From the NCBI GenBank assembly GCA_027257055.1, contig JAPVLO010000056.1, positions 3,472,001 to 3,536,000 on the forward strand: DNA of 64,000 bases, written 5' to 3'. A model generated the notes under the pieces. The model ran no database searches and was not told where the DNA came from. It saw only the letters and a list, made by a program, of their open reading frames with translations. How positions within the stretch are numbered: position 1 is the first letter of the stretch; every line of letters begins with the position of its first letter. Made by a program: the position numbers and the translations under genes. Of the stretch, positions 22,291 through 33,904 are shown in pieces. The stretch is from Cephalopachus bancanus. Lineage: Eukaryota; Chordata; Mammalia; Primates; Tarsiidae.

Positions 22291-22774
22291 AAGTGGATCA
22301 TGTGCTACATACATTTATTAACCCTCTGCTTCCCTCAAAGGTGTTCCTCCTCAGTACCACGTGTGTCACACCCTCTCCACAGCCATGGTCCTCAATATTT
22401 CCTATGTGTGTTAACAATTTCCAACTTGCTTCCCAGAGAGGTCTACAGACTCCTTATACCTCCCCACCCCCAGGAGTTTCTAAATTAGGAGGAGGAGAGT
22501 AGGTTGTTCTGAGCCCCTCTCCCTACCTCTTCCAACAAAGTAGCTCCATTTTTATTAGTAGTCTTTTTATTTACTTGTTTGAACAAATCTTCTTTTCAAC
22601 AAAAGATTCAGAATCTATGGGATGTTTGTCAATTGCAGGTCTAGACCTTAACAGCAACAGTGTCCATTCTGTCTGTCCATGCCACAAGTCCTCCTCAGGT
22701 GAAAGTGAGTGTGTCTCTCAGCCTATCCCACCCAGAGTTCCCCTGTGTGTGTCAATAGAAATGTTTAGTTGATA
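22291..22774. other. unassigned sequence
   Basis: Nothing recognised. Confidence 0.3.
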
Positions 22775-22935
22775 TACTCGTTGCATTTTATCCTCACAAT
22801 GATGATACTGTGAACTAAGCAGTATGAGCTCCATTTTGTTGGTTAAGAAACTGAAGCTCAGAAAAGTTAAGCAACAAGCTCAAGGTCACAGATCTGGCAA
22901 ATAACAAACCTCAGATCCATCCACATGGCATCATT
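22775..22935 (-). repeat. MIR SINE, antisense
   Basis: 'gctccattttgttggttaag', 'aaactgaagctcagaaaagt' and 'gctcaaggtcacagatctgg'. Confidence 0.75.
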
Positions 22936-22954
22936 ATCAGGCATAACATGTGAT

Positions 22955-23240
22955 CCCAACCCTCCCTTCCAGCCTCAGCTCTCACCATAATCCTTCCTCC
23001 CTCCATATCCTACACACCAATCACATTCTGACTACCTCCAAATATACAGGTTCTTACCCACGCCTTTTTGCTAAAGTCAATTTCTCTGTCTGGGATTTCC
23101 ATCTTAGTAACTAGCACCATTTCTACCTAATGACCCAAGCGCAAAACTAATGACTCTTCTTACAGTCATCCCTCTCCCCACCACCCACAACCAGCCAAGC
23201 CACCGAGTCCTACGACCTCTCGATTTTTTCCCCTTATTCA
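22955..23240 (+). repeat. L2 LINE, sense
   Basis: 'ctcaccataatccttcctcc' and 'tttctctgtctgggatttcc' give an L2-like order. The boundaries are soft. Confidence 0.45.
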
Positions 23241-23254
23241 TTAGGAAGCTTTTA

Positions 23255-23690
23255 GTTGTGAGTTATATTTTTCAAAAACTGACTAAAGTAGTGTAACTTT
23301 CAGTGGTTTATTGTCTCATGTCACAGATTTCCAAGGTTAGGCAATGAAGAAATTCAAAGGTACCTTTGAGGCAAGTTCTTTCCATGCCTAAAGGTTTGGT
23401 CTGTCCTCTTCAGTTGACCCTCTCGTAGATCCAAGATGGCCACCACAACTATTGTGTTGGTTTCTTCCCTCAAGCACAACTGGAAGCCAAAAAGATGACT
23501 CTTTCTTGCCCAACTCTTTTTAAAAGTTAGGAAACTCCTTCTCTAAAGTGCCCTCTCAAGTTCCCAGCAGACTTTTCATGGGCCAGGATAGTATTACATG
23601 TTTTTCTTAATCGAAACACCAGAGAAGGCAAGAGTGTGGCCATAAGTGAAATAAGCAAAAGTCTCTCCCTGAACTGGGGAGGGCCTGTTG
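23255..23690 (+). repeat. ancient medium-reiterated element, class not assigned
   Basis: 'cagtggtttattgtctcatg', 'agatccaagatggccaccac' and 'ttcatgggccaggatagt' match the plan of an old repeat with a short related piece at 39.9 kb. It is probably a DNA transposon fossil; the family name is not certain. Confidence 0.45.
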
Positions 23691-23829
23691 CTTGAGTATA
23701 TGTCTAAGTAGAAAGCAGGCACCCATAAAAGATCAGGTGTCTGTCAGCAGAGAGCAGGAGTGATGTGGTTGGTAACCAGTAGTGTCTGCTACCATCTCTC
23801 ATAGCCACTATTCCTCTTCTACCCTTGAC

Positions 23830-24480
23830 ATTTCTCAGACCAGTCAACTGCTATCCCTCACCTAGATGATGACAATTTTTTGAGGTAGTCTCACTCTGTC
23901 AACCAGGCTATAGCGCAGTGGCGCAATCACAGCTCACTACATCCTAGAACTCCTGGGCTCAAGGAATCCACTCACCTCAACTTCCAGAGTGACTAGAACT
24001 ACAGGCATATATATATTACCATGCCCAGCTAATTTTTTTTTAACTGTAGATATGGGGTCTTGCTATGTTTCCCAGGCTGATCTCAAATTCCTGGCATCAA
24101 GTGATCCTTCTGCCTCAGCTTCTCAAACTGCTAAAATTACAGGTGAGCCATCACACTTAAGCTTCTCACCTAATTTATTGCAATAGGTGTCTAACTGAAT
24201 TTTACTCCCAAATTGGTGTCTTCTAATCCAACAATCATTCTGTAGCCAGAGTAAATTTTGCATGAAACAAATACAATTTCTCTCATCTCTATTTAAATAA
24301 CCCAGTGGCTCCCTATCAGAACAAGTACAAACCGTTTGGAGTGGCACACAACCTTCCCCTAGGCCCCAAGTTTCCTCTGTCTCCCATTTTATGATATCCC
24401 ATCTTGCTGGGAACTCCAGACCACTCTTTTCTGCCTGAAGAACTATACTCATCACTCAAGATCCTATTCAACAGCTATTG
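23830..24480 (+). repeat. L2 LINE, sense, split by an AluJ
   Basis: 'ccctcacctagatgatgaca' before the Alu and 'tttattgcaataggtgtcta' after it are the continuous L2 sequence (a 'tcacctggattactgcaata'-like site). Then 'aacccagtggctccctatca' and 'atcactcaagatcctattca' follow in L2 order. Confidence 0.65.
23877..24164 (-). mobile_element. Alu SINE, AluJ-like, antisense
   Basis: Reversed Alu with T-rich start, 'gatctcaaattcctggcatc' and 'gctaaaattacaggtgagcc'. It lacks the lemur-type linker (the middle reads 'aactgtagatatggggtctt') and is the most diverged Alu in the window, so it is probably the oldest. It splits an L2. Confidence 0.9.
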
Positions 24481-25216
24481 TTCAATTTTCTGAACCAACG
24501 AAGGTCAGAAGCACTAATCTTGGAATTGGGCATGGGAGTGTGGTGAATTTGAGTCAGAGACAGCTGAGTACACAATCAGGAAAATTGGAAGGCAGTGGCT
24601 AGGAGAAGAAGGGAATTTGGAAACCTGGAAGTTTAAATAAAGGGTACATCAATGGGGCCAAAAGAAAAAAGAAAGGAAACCAGAGATAAAGCCTAAGAAC
24701 AACCACCTAAGGGTACCAATATGGGTCATAAAAACTGCTTGACATTAGAAAAGGGACTTGTGATAGTGCCTAGGGTCTTCTTCCGGCATCGGGGGAGACT
24801 ACAGGGTACTCAAAAGTCTTCTTCTGGCATGTTAGATCTTTGGGTCACTGCTTGCCCTTTGCTTGCTCCACTCTATACAGCAGAAGCCTGATCCCAGCAG
24901 GCCATGTGCTCCGGGTAGCTACATTAGTTGGTTTTTAGCTAGTGGGGACACAGAGGTGGGAGGCGGGGCTGATTGGGGAAATCTCATGACTCCCCTGTCT
25001 CTACCTTGGACAGCATCGCCAGCATGGCTGGACCCTATACTGGAGCGGCCCACTGGGTGCAGCTGCCCCCAGATCATTCTGGCTCCTGAGATCTGGTGAC
25101 ACCAGCCCCTCACTTTGTCTCAGCAGCTTCCTGTGGTCACTAATCTCTGAGAGTTTCAGAATCTCCTGCTGGCTTTTCAGCTCTGCCTCCCTGTGTAACC
25201 AGGTCTCTTATTAAAG
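24481..25216. other. unassigned sequence, possibly LTR-like in part
   Basis: The block from about 24740 is richer in GC and ends 'aggtctcttattaaagg' just before an L1 end. It may be a diverged LTR, but I cannot support a family. Confidence 0.25.
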
Positions 25217-25380
25217 GACCTTAAACAATTATCATAATACTATAGGAAAGGGATTGGCAGTAGTGGGAAACTGCCAGGGGAGGGAGGGGCACACCTCATC
25301 ATCAAGGGTACTTGCATAATCAATGTTTGTATACCTAACCCTGAATTGTACCCCACATCTTTAAAATTTTAAAAAGTTCC
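25217..25380 (+). mobile_element. L1 3' end, sense, 5'-truncated
   Basis: 'ttatcataatactataggaa', 'aaactgccaggggagggagg' and 'ccctgaattgtaccccacat' are the end of the lemur-type L1 3'UTR. It carries one copy of the G-rich unit; the copy at 46.9 kb carries two. Confidence 0.8.
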
Positions 25381-25534
25381 TTCATTTTGCATTCTTTGAG
25401 TGAGTTCAGTTTTCCTGATTGGACTCTTACTGACAAAGGCACTGAGCCAATTCTGTAAGATTTATCTGTGAAATCCCTCCTTGCTCCCTCCTCCATTTTG
25501 CTTTTAGGATGCAGATCGACATGATGTCGAAAAG
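25381..25534. other. unassigned sequence
   Basis: Nothing recognised. Confidence 0.3.
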
Positions 25535-26060
25535 CAAATGGTCTGCATTTGATAGACCAGGACTCAAACTCCAGCTCTCCCAGTCACTAGCTGAAAGCCT
25601 TGGTTAAAATCACTTGGCACCTTTAAGTTTTGGTTTCGTCAAGTGAAGTTCAAAGTAGTATCTTTGGGCCAGGTGCAATGACTCATGCCTATAATCCCAG
25701 CAATTTGGGAGGTCGAGGTGAGAGGACTGCCTGAGCCCACCAGGTTGGAAACCAGCCTGGGCAGCTTGGCAAGACCTCGTCTCTACAATAAATCAAAAAA
25801 TTAGCAGGGCAGGTGGCACGTGCCTGTAGTTCTAGCTACTTGGAAGGCTGAGGTTGAAGGATCCCCTGAGCCCAGCAGGCCGAGGTTGTGGTGGCCGGGA
25901 ACATGCCAGTGCCCTCTAGCCTGGGTGACAGAGTGAGACTCCAACAAAAAAAAAAAAAAATAGTATCTTCTTCTTAACCATTGTTAGGACTGAATGAAGT
26001 ACTGTATATATAACGTTTAGGCCAGCCCCTGACACAAAGTAGGGGTACAAGAAATGATCC
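25535..26060 (+). repeat. MIR SINE, sense, split by an Alu
   Basis: 'ggactcaaactccagctctc' and 'agtcactagctgaaagcctt' precede the Alu. 'ttgttaggactgaatgaagt' and 'cccctgacacaaagtagggg' follow it, in proper MIR order. Confidence 0.75.
25667..25960 (+). mobile_element. Alu SINE, lemur-type, with target-site duplication
   Basis: Complete dimer with linker 'ctacaataaatcaaaaaatt' and a 15-base A tail. It is flanked by 'tagtatctt' (25656-25664 and 25961-25969). Confidence 0.95.
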
Positions 26061-26134
26061 CTTATACACCCCTCTATCATAACACCTTTTTACGTTATCT
26101 CAGTGAATGATTTATTTAAATGTCTTTGGTGTCT

Positions 26135-26310
26135 GCTAGAGCAGTGCTTATTAAAATTTAATGTGCATCCAAAGAACTCTGTGATTGCATTAAAATGCAG
26201 ATTCTGATTCAGTCAGTGTGGGGCGGGGCCTGAGATTTTGCATTTCCAACCCTGTTCTCAGCTGATGCTAATGCTGTGTTCCAAAGACCATTCAAGAAGT
26301 TGCCCTGAAA
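26135..26310 (+). repeat. MER5A-like hAT non-autonomous element
   Basis: 'cttattaaaatttaatgtgc', 'ttaaaatgcagattctgatt', 'ggcctgagattttgcatttc' and 'gctgatgctaatgctgtgtt' reproduce the MER5A order over its usual length of about 180 bases. Confidence 0.75.
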
Positions 26311-26324
26311 GTAGCAAGTCTCTA

Positions 26325-26495
26325 AACTAAGGCTGGCAAATGTTTTCTGTAAAGGGCCCTGAAGTATTTTAGGCTTGGGAGGTCATACCGTCTCTGTTGT
26401 AATATTCCACTTGGCCAATAACACTTCACTTAGAAAAACAGGCACTAGATAGGATTTGGGTCCAGAGCTGGAGTTTGCTGACCCCTGCTCGAGGC
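26325..26495 (+). repeat. hAT-like DNA transposon fossil
   Basis: 'aatgttttctgtaaagggcc' at one end and 'agtttgctgacccctgctcg' at the other mark the ends of an old mammalian element with ends of the type CAGGGGTCGGCAAAC. The middle is shortened. Related copies lie at 35.2 and 45.2 kb. Confidence 0.65.
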
Positions 26496-26509
26496 TCTTA
26501 GTTGTCTCA

Positions 26510-26620
26510 GGACATGGTTTTGTTTTATTGACCTCGCATTCTCATCCCTCAGCACAGATCCTAGCACAAAGCACACACTCAGTAAATTATTGTTTGATTC
26601 ATGACTGAACAAACTCTTAG
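26510..26620 (+). repeat. L2 LINE 3' tail, sense
   Basis: 'gatcctagcacaaagcacac' and 'actcagtaaattattgtttg'. Confidence 0.55.
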
Positions 26621-26654
26621 CACATATTGAGTCTCTACTGTGAAACTGGAAACA

Positions 26655-26870
26655 CTAAGGCTAGAATTTATTGAGTGTATACTATGATCCAGGAAATGTT
26701 CTACATACTTGATAGATGCTATTTTCTTTAATGCTCACAACCACCTTAATAGGTAGGTATTACTACTATTCCCATTCTACAGATAAGGCGCATAGAAGTT
26801 AGTTGAGGATCCTTAGGTCACAGGAGAGCCAGGAAAGAGGCAGACGTCAGAGTCCTTGCTCCCCACAGCT
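26655..26870 (-). repeat. MIR SINE, antisense
   Basis: 'ttctttaatgctcacaacca', 'ggtaggtattactactattc', 'ccattctacagataaggcgc'. Confidence 0.75.
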
Positions 26871-26909
26871 TCAATCAGCTTGCCCCGGAGGCCCTTTTCT
26901 ACTGTTTTT

Positions 26910-27060
26910 TTAGCTGTTAATCTCTCTAGAGATATTATAGCTCCTGAAAGGCTGGAATCATATCAGTCTTTTTTATTTCCCTATCTCTCTCAGACCCATA
27001 ACAGTGTGTTGTGCACACAGTAAGTACTTACAAAAGATTTCTTTCTGATTGATATTTTAA
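26910..27060 (+). repeat. L2 LINE 3' tail, sense
   Basis: 'agctcctgaaaggctggaat' and 'gtgcacacagtaagtactta'. Confidence 0.6.
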
Positions 27061-27519
27061 ATATCCTATCCTGAACACACATTGCTGTGAATCTGGGTCA
27101 CAAGGAAAATGTACTGAACAAAGATCTCGTGTCCTCAGTATATACATAGAATTTGAGCCTGAAGGTACCAATTATCATATCTAAAAATGCCTTAAAATAT
27201 TAATAATTTAGCACTTACATTCACATAGAGAAGGATTCCTGAGAGCTTGCAAGTCATTGGCAATTGGAAATTGTGTGTCCAGTGGAGACCTGGGCATGCA
27301 ATGGTGTTTACTGTATGTTGACTAACAAAAGGAGAAGGCAAAGCAAGACAGAATAAACAGATGAACTTCCAGGTGATTGGGGCTCTACTGGATTGAGCTG
27401 TGGGCTGGCTGGGAGTATTCACTACCCTAACCCTTAACTCTCTCGTAAGAAAATAAGGAAATTGGACCAGAGCATCACTTAAGTCCTTCTAGTTTTAAAA
27501 TATTATGTCTTTAAAAAGT
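27061..27519. other. unassigned sequence
   Basis: Nothing recognised. Confidence 0.3.
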
Positions 27520-27820
27520 GGCTGGGCTCAGTGGCTCAGCCTGTAATTCCAGCACTTTGGGAGGCCAAGGCAAGTAGATTGTCTGAGCCTGTAGGTTCGA
27601 GACCAACCCCAGCAACTTGGCAAGACCTGGTCTCTACAACAAATCAACAATTAGTCGGGCGTAGTAGCATGTACCTGTAGTTCTAGCTACTTGAAAGGCT
27701 GAGGCAGAAGGATCGCCAGAGACCAGCAGGTCGACACTGGGGTGGCTATGAGCATGCCACTGCACTCCAGTCTAGATGATGGAGTAAAACTCCTACTCAA
27801 TAAATAAATAAATAAATAAA
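27520..27820 (+). mobile_element. Alu SINE, lemur-type, with (AAAT)n tail
   Basis: Complete dimer with right arm 'gacactggggtggctatgag'. The A tail has become five AAAT units. Confidence 0.93.
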
Positions 27821-28144
27821 GCAATGATATTATCAAAGAAATTTTGAAGAGCATTGTCCTTAAATGAAATGATCCCAAACCACCAGGATTTTAAAATAAA
27901 TGTCCCTTCTGTGTGGTCGGTGTCCCTGCTTCTGGCAGTATTATCCCTTTCCCATTGCCCCCTTTTGGTCCACCTTACAATTTCTAGTTTGTTTCAAATC
28001 AAGAAACCAGATCATCAGCATTATTATAATTTTTTGTAAAGTAGGTGTAAGTTGATTATAAATAATGGTCCTATAGACTTCTCTAACTAATGATATTCAA
28101 CACATGTACATTGTGATAGCTGTTTCAGTTGTGGTGTGAGACTG
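27821..28144. other. unassigned sequence
   Basis: Nothing recognised. Confidence 0.3.
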
Positions 28145-28180
28145 CTTGTGTATGTGTGTGCATGTGTGTGTGTATTTACA
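28145..28180. repeat. (TG)n microsatellite, interrupted
   Basis: About 14 TG units with TA and CA interruptions. Confidence 0.85.
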
Positions 28181-28199
28181 TTCATGTTAGTGAGGTCCT

Positions 28200-28345
28200 A
28201 AGACATTAGATAAAATAACTCATTAAGACAGTGATCCTTTTTATTGTCTCTAATAAATGAGGAAATCACAAATTGAGATGCTTGAACACTCATGCCAGAA
28301 CATATACCCAGAAACTAGGTCTCCTGATTTCTAGCTACAGTGTGA
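28200..28345 (-). repeat. MIR SINE, antisense, diverged
   Basis: 'attgtctctaataaatgagg' and 'aactaggtctcctgatttct'. Confidence 0.5.
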
Positions 28346-28767
28346 AGCCATATTAAGAAGCTAAGAAGAATTTGCGATCTCCAAACATTCTCCAAGTTAC
28401 CAGTACCTCGAAGGCAACCAGCCTATACATCTCTGTTGCCTTCTCTTCAAGGCTGCCTTGGAGCAGATATAGAGAGCTCTGAGGCTGCCTTCATAGTTAT
28501 TAACTCTCCCCTTAAGGTCCTGTGCACTCTGTCCTGACTGACCAGCCAGCCTTCTCACTGGGGAGACTAAAAGTCCAGTGGCACTTTCCTAGGACAATCA
28601 GTGTTGCTGGAGCCTCCCTTGCCAAGTAGATCCACAACTATCTGTCAGACTACAAAGAGAATGCCCTAAAAGTGGGAAGGCCTTAACTTAGCTCTGTCCA
28701 GAAATTTACTTTTTATCCCTTCTTTTTCCATAGATGTTTGTTAAGGGCCAACTGAGAAGTCAGTGGC
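28346..28767. other. unassigned sequence
   Basis: Nothing recognised. Confidence 0.3.
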
Positions 28768-28985
28768 AGTTGCTACTATTTATGTGCCAGGCCCTGTCAT
28801 GTGTGCTTTATACTTATTAACACACTGAATCTTCATAGTGATCCTATTAGTAGGTCCTATTTGTATCTCTATTTCACAAATGAGTAAACTGAGGGACAGA
28901 GAGTAAGTAAATAGTATGCCCAAGGTCACAGCTGGCAAGTGATGGAGTCGAATTCACCCCCAGGTAATTGTCTGTTACACACTAT
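28768..28985 (-). repeat. MIR SINE, antisense, well preserved
   Basis: 'tatgtgccaggccctgtcat', 'tagtaggtcctatttgtatc', 'aaactgagggacagagagta' and 'gcccaaggtcacagctggca'. Confidence 0.85.
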
Positions 28986-29800
28986 ACTGATTGTCACACG
29001 AGGACACAATCCCTGTCCTCATGCAGCTTCAATCTACTGGAAAATATGAGCAGTAAACCATTAATTTTTTTGTGTGTTTTTGAGTTGGAGTCTCACTCTG
29101 TTGCCGAGGCTTGAGTGCAGTGGCATGCTCCCGGCCACTGCAGCCTCGATCTTCCAAGGTGATCCTTCTGTCTCAGCCTTCCAAGTAGCCAGAACTACAG
29201 GCACACACTACTGTGCCCAGCTAATTTTCTGACATATTGTAGAGACGAGGTCTCACCATGTTGCCCAGGCTGGTCTCGAATTTGCCAGCTCAGGCAATCC
29301 TCTCGCCTCAGTCTCCCAAAGTGCTGGGACCATAGGCTTGAGCCACCGCACCTGGCCTGTAAACCATTAAATTTAAGATGATAATTTAATCACAGTTCTG
29401 ATAATGATATGAAGAAGTTCCGGGAAGCTTGAAAACATGTACTGAGGGATCTGGTCTTCATGGGGGCAGAGGGGAGAGTGCAGGAGGTTTTCCCTGGAGA
29501 AAACAGGGTTGGCATTGAACTCCAAAGGACAAGGAGGAGTTCACCAGGTGGAGTGAGAGATGAGTCTCCCAGGCAGAAGAAAGATGGTAGGTAGAGACCT
29601 CGAGGCAAAGTGGAGCATGAAATATTCAAGGAACCCCAAGAAGCCAGTGTGGTGGGATTCAGAGGTGAGGGAATGGTAGCACCAGGTGGCGTTGAGAAGT
29701 GGCCAAGTCTGCACCTCCACTGGCTCAACTCAATGGCCATGGTGAGAGGGAGACAGTCTGCTGTCACTGTCTCTATTCTGCAGATTGGGAAACAGGATGG
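28986..29800. repeat. ancient LINE remnant split by an Alu
   Basis: 'ctgtcctcatgcagcttcaa' occurs before the Alu. 'cctggagaaaacagggttgg' and 'gaaccccaagaagccagtgt' occur after it. Together they are one L2-like-family copy. Confidence 0.55.
29065..29358 (-). mobile_element. Alu SINE, antisense, with target-site duplication
   Basis: Reversed dimer starting 'gtttttgagttggagtctca' and ending 'gagccaccgcacctggcc'. It is flanked by the exact 12-mer 'gtaaaccattaa' (29053-29064 and 29359-29370). Confidence 0.95.
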
Positions 29801-29999
29801 AAAGTAGTAAAACTCCTTGAAAGCCAACAAGCGGGGGGCAGGTATATGACCCACCCAGGACACTGGGATGACACCCTGGTTCTCTTTCCTTGCTTCTTCC
29901 TCTCAGTTAAAACTCTCACAGTCATTTCTCAAATAAAGATACATCAAGACCTCCTTTTTTAAAAAATTCATCTAGGAAAGAAAATGAAATATTTATTTA

Positions 30000-30195
30000 A
30001 CATTTGTTCTCCCATTTAATGCAATTTAATCAATTCACCACAACAAAATGTTTGATGTTTCTATTCCATTCTACAGTGAAAAAATTGAAAGGATCAGAGA
30101 GATAAAGGAAGTTGCCCGGGGTCACAAAATGGTGGATGGGGGAGCTGGCTTTCCATCCAAATCTTTCAAGCTCACACGTCTGCTCTCTCCATGAC
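30000..30195 (-). repeat. MIR SINE, antisense
   Basis: 'ttctattccattctacagtg', 'agttgcccggggtcacaaaa' and 'ttccatccaaatctttcaag'. Confidence 0.65.
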
Positions 30196-30344
30196 TTCAT
30201 GACATAAGTGAACAAAGCAATCAGTAGAGGATGCCACACAAAGTCCCCAAAACACAAAGTCTAAGAAAATACATACAGCCATGTTGCTCTGCTTGCAAAG
30301 TTCACCATAAGCATGAGAGCAAAATGATTTCTCCTTGTGCCTCC

Positions 30345-30710
30345 CACCCCTCCCCCAGCACTTAGGCTCTCAGCAGGAAACAGATGGCACACTAAATTGG
30401 GTAATTTGAGGAGAGTTTAACAGAAGGCCTATTTACAAAGGTGTAGGGCAGGTAAAGGGAAATCACTAGGGATGGGAACACTGGGCTCCATCCTCACCCG
30501 CATCCTGATGGAAGGGGGGAGACCGTGGTTCCAGACCCTGGGGAGGAGTAAGAGTGGGTTGTGTAGAAAGGACCACCTGATAGAAGCGGTTAGTTCTCAG
30601 TGACACCATAGGGCAGCAGCAAGGGGATCAATACCCCAACCCACTCTCTCCCACCCTCCAACTGTCCACTGATGCTCCCTGCTGGCCAAACTTAATCAGA
30701 AGGCACAGGC
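30345..30710. repeat. ancient interspersed repeat, family not assigned
   Basis: 'cagcaggaaacagatggcac' and 'gtaatttgaggagagtttaa' match a recurring mammalian repeat phrase I remember but cannot name. Confidence 0.45.
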
Positions 30711-30714
30711 TACT

Positions 30715-31090
30715 ATAAGATAAATTGTGTTTCCCCAAATTCCTATGCTGATGTCCTAACTTTCAGCACATGAGAATGCGACTGTATTTGGAGATGGGGT
30801 CTGAAAAGAGATAATTAAGTTAAAATGAGGTCATTAGGGTGGGCCCTCATCTGATTTGACTACTGTTTTCAAAAAAGAGGAAATTTGGACACAAACTCAT
30901 ACAGAAGGAACACAATGTGAAGACCCGGAGAAGAAGGCAGTCTGCAAGACAAAAAGAGAGGACTCAGAAGAAACCGTTGGGCCAACATCTTGATCTTGGA
31001 CTTCTAGCCTTCAGAACTGTGAGAAAATAAGTCTCTATTGCTCAAGGCGTCCTGTCTGTGGTGCTTTGTTATGGCAGATGAAGCAAGCTA
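30715..31090 (+). repeat. MaLR-type LTR (MLT1/MST-like)
   Basis: 'cccaaattcctatgctgatg', 'gactgtatttggagatgggg', 'ttgatcttggacttctagcc' and 'cagaactgtgagaaaataag' give the full LTR order, ending 'tgttatggcagatgaagcaa'. No gag/pol remnants lie next to it, so it is a solo LTR. Confidence 0.65.
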
Positions 31091-31604
31091 GAGCAGAAAG
31101 CAAGGAAGCGGGTTGATGTCGTCCACACCAGGCAGCCTCCAGCGGCATCAAGCCAGGTGGAAGAGAAGGGAGAAAGGTTGTGGAGCAGCAGGTGGGAGAA
31201 ATCCAGCCCAACTCAGAAATGGGTGTTTCAAGATGTCCTGGAGCAGTATTAGCAAGGCTGGAAATATTCCAGTTGAGTTCTTGGCCACAGCTGTGCTCTC
31301 CCTATGCAGCCATGGCACATGGCTTCACCATGGTATCTCTGCTGGCTCCCTTCTCTGACCACTTACCCCAATCTCAGTCAGGCTAGGAGACTCAGCTGGA
31401 GCCCTGGTCCTCAGACAGGCCTTTCAAGCACTTCTGTCCACATTTCCTTCTATCCTGGGTGCCCAGGGATGGTCTGACCCTCCCCCCGCACATTTTACTA
31501 GACTGCCTGGCTGTAAGATAACGAACATCTTGACAATAGGGACTGTATCTTATGCATTTCTGATGAATGAGAGAATAACTGATGGACTAAATGAAGAAAA
31601 CAAA
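31091..31604. other. unassigned sequence
   Basis: Moderately GC-rich; nothing recognised. Confidence 0.3.
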
Positions 31605-32060
31605 CATGTATCAATTACCATCTATGTGCCAAATACTGTGCTAAGTGTTTTCATGTATTTTAACACTGCCCGAGTCAAAATCAAGGAGTCAGGAAAAATG
31701 ATTATTGACCATTTATTCAACATTTACTGTGTTCCAGGCAGGGGTAAGGGTAAAAAACTTGACCTGTATTGCACAAGCACCAACAGACATACCAGAGCAG
31801 ACACCTGTCATAAACCCTGGAATGGCTGGGCTAGCATCACTGGTTAAAGGTCAGCCTAGGGCCAAGCCATGAGATGAAGGATCTCGAAGCATTATTTCAC
31901 TGACCACTCATCAGGCCTACTGAGGTAGGTATTATTATCCCCATTACATATAATAAGGAACTTAAGTTTGCTGTGCAAGGTCATGCAGAAAATAAGTGTA
32001 AGAACAGGGACTCACATCCAGAACTGGCTCAGTTCAAGGTATACACTTTAAACTATGCTG
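31605..32060 (-). repeat. MIR SINE pieces, antisense
   Basis: Piece one (31605-31675): 'tgccaaatactgtgctaagt'. Near 31700-31745 'attcaacatttactgtgttc' is L2- or MIR-like. Piece two (31885-32060): 'gaggtaggtattattatccc' and 'gtgcaaggtcatgcagaaaa'. Confidence 0.65.
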
Positions 32061-33060
32061 GTCAGTCTTAACTATGCCACCCTGCACATGATGCCCCCTT
32101 CCTTGAGACATTCTTCTTCCGAGAGAGCCATGTGGCTTGCTTCTTCCAGCCTTTGCTCAAGTGTTACCTGCTCAGCAATTCCATCCATTTCAAATTACCT
32201 TACTCACCTGATGCTCTCTCTCTTTCAAGCTTTATTTTTCTCCATAGCATATTTAGACTTTTTAAATTGTGGTCAAATATACACAACATGAAATTTACCA
32301 TTGTAACCAATATTAAGTATAAAATTCAATAGCATTCAGTACATTTACAATGTTGGGAAACCATCACCACTAATCCATTTCCAGAACATTTTCCTCACCC
32401 CCAAAATAAATTCTGTCTTCATTAAAAAAAAAAAATCTCCTATTCCTTCTCCACCAACCCCTGTCAACCACCATTCTACTTTCTGTGTCTATGAATTTGA
32501 CAATTTTAGTATTTCTCATGTAAGAGGAATCACATAATATTTGCCCTGTGTCTGGCTTATTTCACTTAGCATGCCTTCAAGTTTCATCCAAGTTATGGTG
32601 TGAGTCAGAATTTATTCTTTTTAAGACTGAATAATATTTCATTGTATGTATACATTCATATCACATTTTATTTATTCATTAATCTGTTAATGAAAATTTG
32701 GGATTTTTCATTTTTTAGCTATTATGAATAATGCTTTTATGAACACATGGGTACAGTATCTATTTGAGTTCTTGCCTTTGGTATATACCCCAAAGTCAAA
32801 TTGCTGGATCATATGGTAATTCTATGTTTAACTTTTTGAGGACCCAGTAAAATGTTTTCCATCTCTGTAGCATTGGTAACCACAGATCATATTAGATGTT
32901 TTACCAATTTATTTTGATTATTGAAGGCCACCACATACTAGGGCAGTAAGTTCCAATGAAGGCAGAAATTTTTTAAAATCTGGTTCACAGCTGTTTTGCC
33001 CAAACCTAAAACATGCATAGCACAAAATAGGTGTACAACAACTGTTTGATGAATGAATGC
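32061..33060 (+). repeat. L2 LINE, sense, split by an L1
   Basis: 'cagcctttgctcaagtgtta' and 'ttaccttactcacctgatgc' lie before the L1. 'agtaagttccaatgaaggca' and 'aggtgtacaacaactgtttg' lie after it. The two halves join in L2 order. Confidence 0.65.
32246..32884 (-). mobile_element. L1 3'UTR/3' end, antisense, old
   Basis: 'tttaaattgtggtcaaatat', 'ccatcaccactaatccattt', 'agtttcatccaagttatggt' and 'tgctggatcatatggtaatt' match the reversed 3' end of a mammalian-wide L1. An internal A12 run is at about 32425. Confidence 0.75.
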
Positions 33061-33514
33061 GTATATTAGGTGTATCCTGTTCTTGTGGTCAAGGGCACTA
33101 GAGTCCAAAAGAGTGCGATGAGGTTTTTTTCCAGGGTATCCAAAGCAATAACATCAAGGGGGAAGAAAAACCGAGGTCAAGGAGAAAAACAAGGGATCAG
33201 AGTAGGGGAAGCAACATTGAGTGTTGGACGTGCATGAGACTCAAACAGAAAAGCAATCACTGGGGTCAGTTGCTAAGGGCATCGGCCATCATATGGGCAG
33301 AGACATTCAGAATAAAATGAGGTAAACACTTAAGGCCAGAGAGTGAGAACAGCCCCGGGGTACCGGAAGAGGGACTAAAGTGGGGCTAGCTGAATAGTGG
33401 ATGAGGGATCTGCTTGATTTAGGAAACCATGGAGGCCCTAAACAATGTTTTGAACTTATGGCCAAAGACAGTGACTGGCACATATTAAGCATTAGCAAAC
33501 ATTCATTAATTGAC
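33061..33514. other. unassigned sequence
   Basis: Nothing recognised. Confidence 0.3.
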
Positions 33515-33625
33515 TAGTTTCAAATCTCAGCTTATCACTAACTTGACATATGACTTAAGGTGAATCACTTCCCTTCTATGTGATTTTCCTTATCTGTGAA
33601 TATAGCTGGTATAGATAAATCAATA
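33515..33625 (+). repeat. MIR SINE, sense
   Basis: 'tttcaaatctcagcttatca' and 'tcccttctatgtgattttcc'. Confidence 0.6.
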
Positions 33626-33904
33626 CATTAACACATTTTTAAAAACTATGGAAACATTTTCCCCTGACAGATCCTAGCAGAAGAGTAAACCAAAGGGCAG
33701 GTGAAAGGGGGTTGGAGGGTCAAGGCCTCACCCATCAGTTCTTGTGCTCCACACCACCTCAGTTGAGAGTTGATTCCTCCAAGTTCTGCAGAGCCTGCAG
33801 TCAGGTTGAAAGGTTCCAGGGCCATCTGATCCCCAAGGATCATTCCAGCTCTGACATGCATTCCCATGATGCTTGCCAAAGGCCCTTCTACAGAGCAGTA
33901 GCAG

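Noticed and set aside
29390..29863. 157-codon minus-strand frame, the longest in the window
   Set aside because: It lies mostly in an ancient LINE-like repeat and shows no domain, splice or promoter context.
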